A stretch of DNA of 48,819 nucleotides, taken from the NCBI GenBank assembly GCA_004554385.1, contig SFMO01000034.1, forward strand, positions 1-48,819, in the 5' to 3' direction. Below the pieces are notes generated by a model that ran no database searches, was not told the DNA's origin, and was given only the letters and a program-made list of their open reading frames with translations. Below, in pieces: positions 47,393 to 48,819 of this stretch. The translations under genes and the position numbers were made by a program. Source of the stretch: Ruminococcus flavefaciens (GTDB taxonomy: Bacteria > Bacillota > Clostridia > Oscillospirales > Ruminococcaceae). Each line of letters opens with the position of its first letter. Position 1 is the stretch's first letter.

Positions 47393-48145
47393 ATGACGAT
47401 ACATATCGATACGAGTTATTCTCTGATACCGCCGTATGTTGTGATGATAGTACTTGCCTGTGCATTGGGCATAGGGGTACAGTATATTCTGAATATAAAG
47501 CGGGGAGCGGATAAGAAAACGGCAGGCTTTGTTGCACTTCTTTCACCATTTATGAGCATTTTTTTCGGACTTCTTCTTACTTATGCCGCATCGGGAGGCA
47601 AAGCGATAGGCTTATCATCTATCGGTGGACTTGCAGGGATGTATGGTAGTGTAATAACTCTTGCACTGATAACAGGTGATAAGGAAAAGTCGAAGCTAAT
47701 GCTTGAAAACTGTACACTTGTGCTTCCGATGATGTACAGTGTTTCAAAACTGGGCTGCTTATTTGCAGGCTGCTGCCACGGCAGACCATACAGCGGACCC
47801 TTCTGCATAGAATACACGGGAAAGGTGACTGAGACAGGCTGCGTATTTCCTGTACAGCTTTCTGAAACGGTTATATTTATGCTCATATTTGCGGCAGGCT
47901 GCCTGATGTTTGCAAAAGGCAGAAAAGGCGTGGTCTATGTGGTCTTCATAGCTTCTGCGGCAGCAAAGGGACTTCTTGACATTACAAGGGAGTCTCACAT
48001 AGGAAAGATATTTTCACTGAATCAGGTGTTGTGTATGCTTATGATAGTAGCCTGCATTGCACTTCTTGCGGTCAGAAAAAGGAAAAACGGCAAAGCAGGA
48101 GAAATGAAAGCACTGCCTGTATGCGAAGGCAAAGCCATTCAATAA
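47393..48145 (+). CDS. Lgt-like (prolipoprotein diacylglyceryl transferase family) membrane protein
   Basis: 250 residues with about seven membrane helices. SVSKLGCLFAGCCHGRPYSG is the Lgt-family signature region (R/K-x-G-C-F-x-A-G-C-C-x-G), and the short GCVFPVQLSET segment matches the P-x-Q-L/P-x-x-x-E block. It is smaller than canonical Lgt (about 270-290) and resembles the shorter Firmicute paralogues, so whether it modifies lipoproteins is open. AGGAGGTGAG precedes ATG 47393. Confidence 0.8.
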   Translation: MTIHIDTSYSLIPPYVVMIVLACALGIGVQYILNIKRGADKKTAGFVALLSPFMSIFFGLLLTYAASGGKAIGLSSIGGLAGMYGSVITLALITGDKEKSKLMLENCTLVLPMMYSVSKLGCLFAGCCHGRPYSGPFCIEYTGKVTETGCVFPVQLSETVIFMLIFAAGCLMFAKGRKGVVYVVFIASAAAKGLLDITRESHIGKIFSLNQVLCMLMIVACIALLAVRKRKNGKAGEMKALPVCEGKAIQ

Positions 48146-48156
48146 CAGACAAGCTC

Positions 48157-48187
48157 ACCGTGTCCGTAATTAAGGACACGGTTTTAT
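48157..48187 (+). terminator. Terminator of the Lgt-like gene
   Basis: ACCGTGTCC (48157-48165) pairs with GGACACGGT (48174-48182), followed by TTTATTTTT. Confidence 0.85.
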
Positions 48188-48233
48188 TTTTGCAGATAAA
48201 TAGTAAAACCGAGCTGTTTATGCTCTGTAAAAG

Positions 48234-48260
48234 AAAAAAGGAACGCCGAGGGGGCGTTCC
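48234..48260 (-). terminator. Terminator of the small membrane protein gene
   Basis: GGAACGCC (48240-48247) pairs with GGCGTTCC (48253-48260); the minus strand continues with TTTTTTCTTTT. Confidence 0.8.
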
Positions 48261-48311
48261 ATGCAAAATATACGTTGAAAAAAACGGGCTTTGTGTCAGA
48301 CGTAAGATGGC

Positions 48312-48515
48312 TCAGCTTCTGCTTGCACGTTCACGCTGCATCATACGTTTTAAACGCTCCTGCTCAGCCTGCTGAGCCTGTCTCTCCTCCGAGCGTCTGA
48401 GCTGTTCGCTTATATACAGTGCTTCAGACTCTTTTTTCTTGATGGATAAAACAACGATAAGTCCGACGGTAAGTAATACAGCAACAGCAATAGCGATAAT
48501 AAGCGGTAATGGCAT
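48312..48515 (-). CDS. Small membrane protein with charged helical tail
   Basis: 67 residues: a membrane helix (about 4-24, LIIAIAVAVLLTVGLIVVL) followed by a Lys/Glu/Gln/Arg-rich helix (QLRRSEERQAQQAEQERLKR) that could form a coiled coil. ATG 48515 follows AAAGGAGGGAT, an excellent ribosome site; an upstream in-frame start has none. Function unknown. Confidence 0.7.
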   Translation of the reverse strand: MPLPLIIAIAVAVLLTVGLIVVLSIKKKESEALYISEQLRRSEERQAQQAEQERLKRMMQRERASRS

Positions 48516-48664
48516 GGGAATCCCTCCTTTGCTTAAAAACTTTTTCGAAATTAACGCTAATTTAATTTTATCACAAGTTTGGGAATGGTTCAATTCGTAG
48601 ATGTGCTGAAATTAAACGGTTTATCTGGTGCATCTTGCACAAAGAGAAGCAGAGAATAAAAAAG

Positions 48665-48680
48665 CTCCTCATATGAGGAG
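48665..48680 (-). terminator. Palindromic hairpin beside the IS end
   Basis: CTCCTCATATGAGGAG is a 16-bp palindrome, with AAAAAAG on its left, so a T-run follows on the minus strand. Confidence 0.6.
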
Positions 48681-48685
48681 TGAAC

Positions 48686-48819
48686 TGACCCCAAAAAGTT
48701 AGACAAAGATTTAAAAGAAAATTTATGCAAAGCGACAAAGCGACAAAGCTTGGTCGCTTTGTTGCTTTATGCAGCTTTGGCAAGACGGTATTCAACAGGT
48801 GACATTCCATCGAGTTTCA
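48686..48819. mobile_element. End of an IS3-family insertion sequence (continues past the window)
   Basis: TGACCCCAAAAAGTTAGAC (48686-48704) has the form of an IS150/IS3-group terminal inverted repeat. It is followed by a hairpin-forming tract (AAAGCGACAAAGCGACAAAG / GGTCGCTTTGTTGCTTT, 48728-48768) and the transposase tail. The other end lies outside the window. Confidence 0.75.
48767..48819 (-). CDS. IS3-family transposase, C-terminal end (partial)
   Basis: The minus strand reads KLDGMSPVEYRLAKAA and stops at 48767-48769. The G-M-S-P-V-E-Y-R motif is the usual end of the OrfB DDE integrase of IS3-family elements. The remainder is outside the window. Confidence 0.75.
   Translation of the reverse strand, partial: KLDGMSPVEYRLAKAA

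Noticed and set aside
1..48819. tRNA, rRNA and CRISPR arrays anywhere in the window
   Set aside because: Intergenic regions were read for cloverleaf-like arms, rRNA motifs and regularly spaced repeats; none was convincing. A tRNAscan or CRISPR-finder run would settle this.

Overview
The window looks like a chromosomal segment of a fibre-degrading Ruminococcus-type Firmicute (Clostridia). The main evidence is three secreted carbohydrate-active enzymes carrying dockerins (cellulosome docking modules), two of them with Thr-rich linkers, plus AGGAGG-type ribosome sites, consensus sigma-A promoters with 17-bp spacers and typical Firmicute gene families. The species is not resolved. All assignments come from reading motifs; no database search was run.

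Layout. 1-853: end of an unknown gene, a ProX/YbaK-type prolyl-tRNA editing protein and a decayed nitrilase fragment. 1130-5033: fructose operon (DeoR-type regulator, 1-phosphofructokinase, PTS EIIABC, HPr), with the HPr gene cut off near base 4998. About 4998-8800: foreign segment with an orphan coding tail, an ArsR regulator, a C_GCAxxG_C_C protein, an ArsP-like permease fused in frame to a Tn916-type integrase, a small acidic protein and a cluster of probable integrase arm-binding sites. 8812-10558: phosphatase, PgeF/laccase-family protein and acetyltransferase operon. 10621-11790: GGDEF protein. 12003-17641: a divergently arranged cluster of a Zn-ribbon membrane protein, a Zn-ribbon/kinase-like protein, two paralogous VWA proteins and an adenylosuccinate-synthetase-like protein; I consider this the best candidate for an undescribed system. 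17889-20442: glycerate kinase, AlkZ-related and YaiI-type proteins. 20585-22549: long untranslated leader and a radical SAM-phosphoribosyltransferase fusion. 22711-27721: dockerin-bearing double esterase and a GH11-like protein. 27768-32615: ABC-F ATPase, pseudouridine synthase, SGNH lipoprotein, acylphosphatase, unknown membrane protein. 32737-36166: three-gene ABC exporter and a small basic gene, each preceded by near-identical leader units (promoter, tiny ORF ending SKEFACTAV, terminator). 36208-43498: SDR, Fe-alcohol dehydrogenase, MutS-like ATPase, lipoprotein, FeoA-FeoB and its Cys-rich partner. 44041-48515: dockerin-bearing GH9 enzyme, membrane proteins, Lgt-like protein. 48686-end: one end of an IS3-family element.

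How genes work together. The fructose operon would import fructose as fructose-1-phosphate and convert it to fructose-1,6-bisphosphate under control of its own regulator. The dockerin enzymes (GH9, CE1-like plus SGNH esterase, GH11-like) fit removal of acetyl/feruloyl groups and cleavage of cellulose or xylan in a cellulosome. The Feo genes are iron import. The paired leaders look like transcription attenuators linking translation of a tiny peptide to expression of an ABC exporter and of a small basic protein. The kinase-like/VWA/PurA-like operon has no function that I can assign from sequence, but its component types resemble phospho-signalling modules such as those near tellurite-resistance (Ter) genes.
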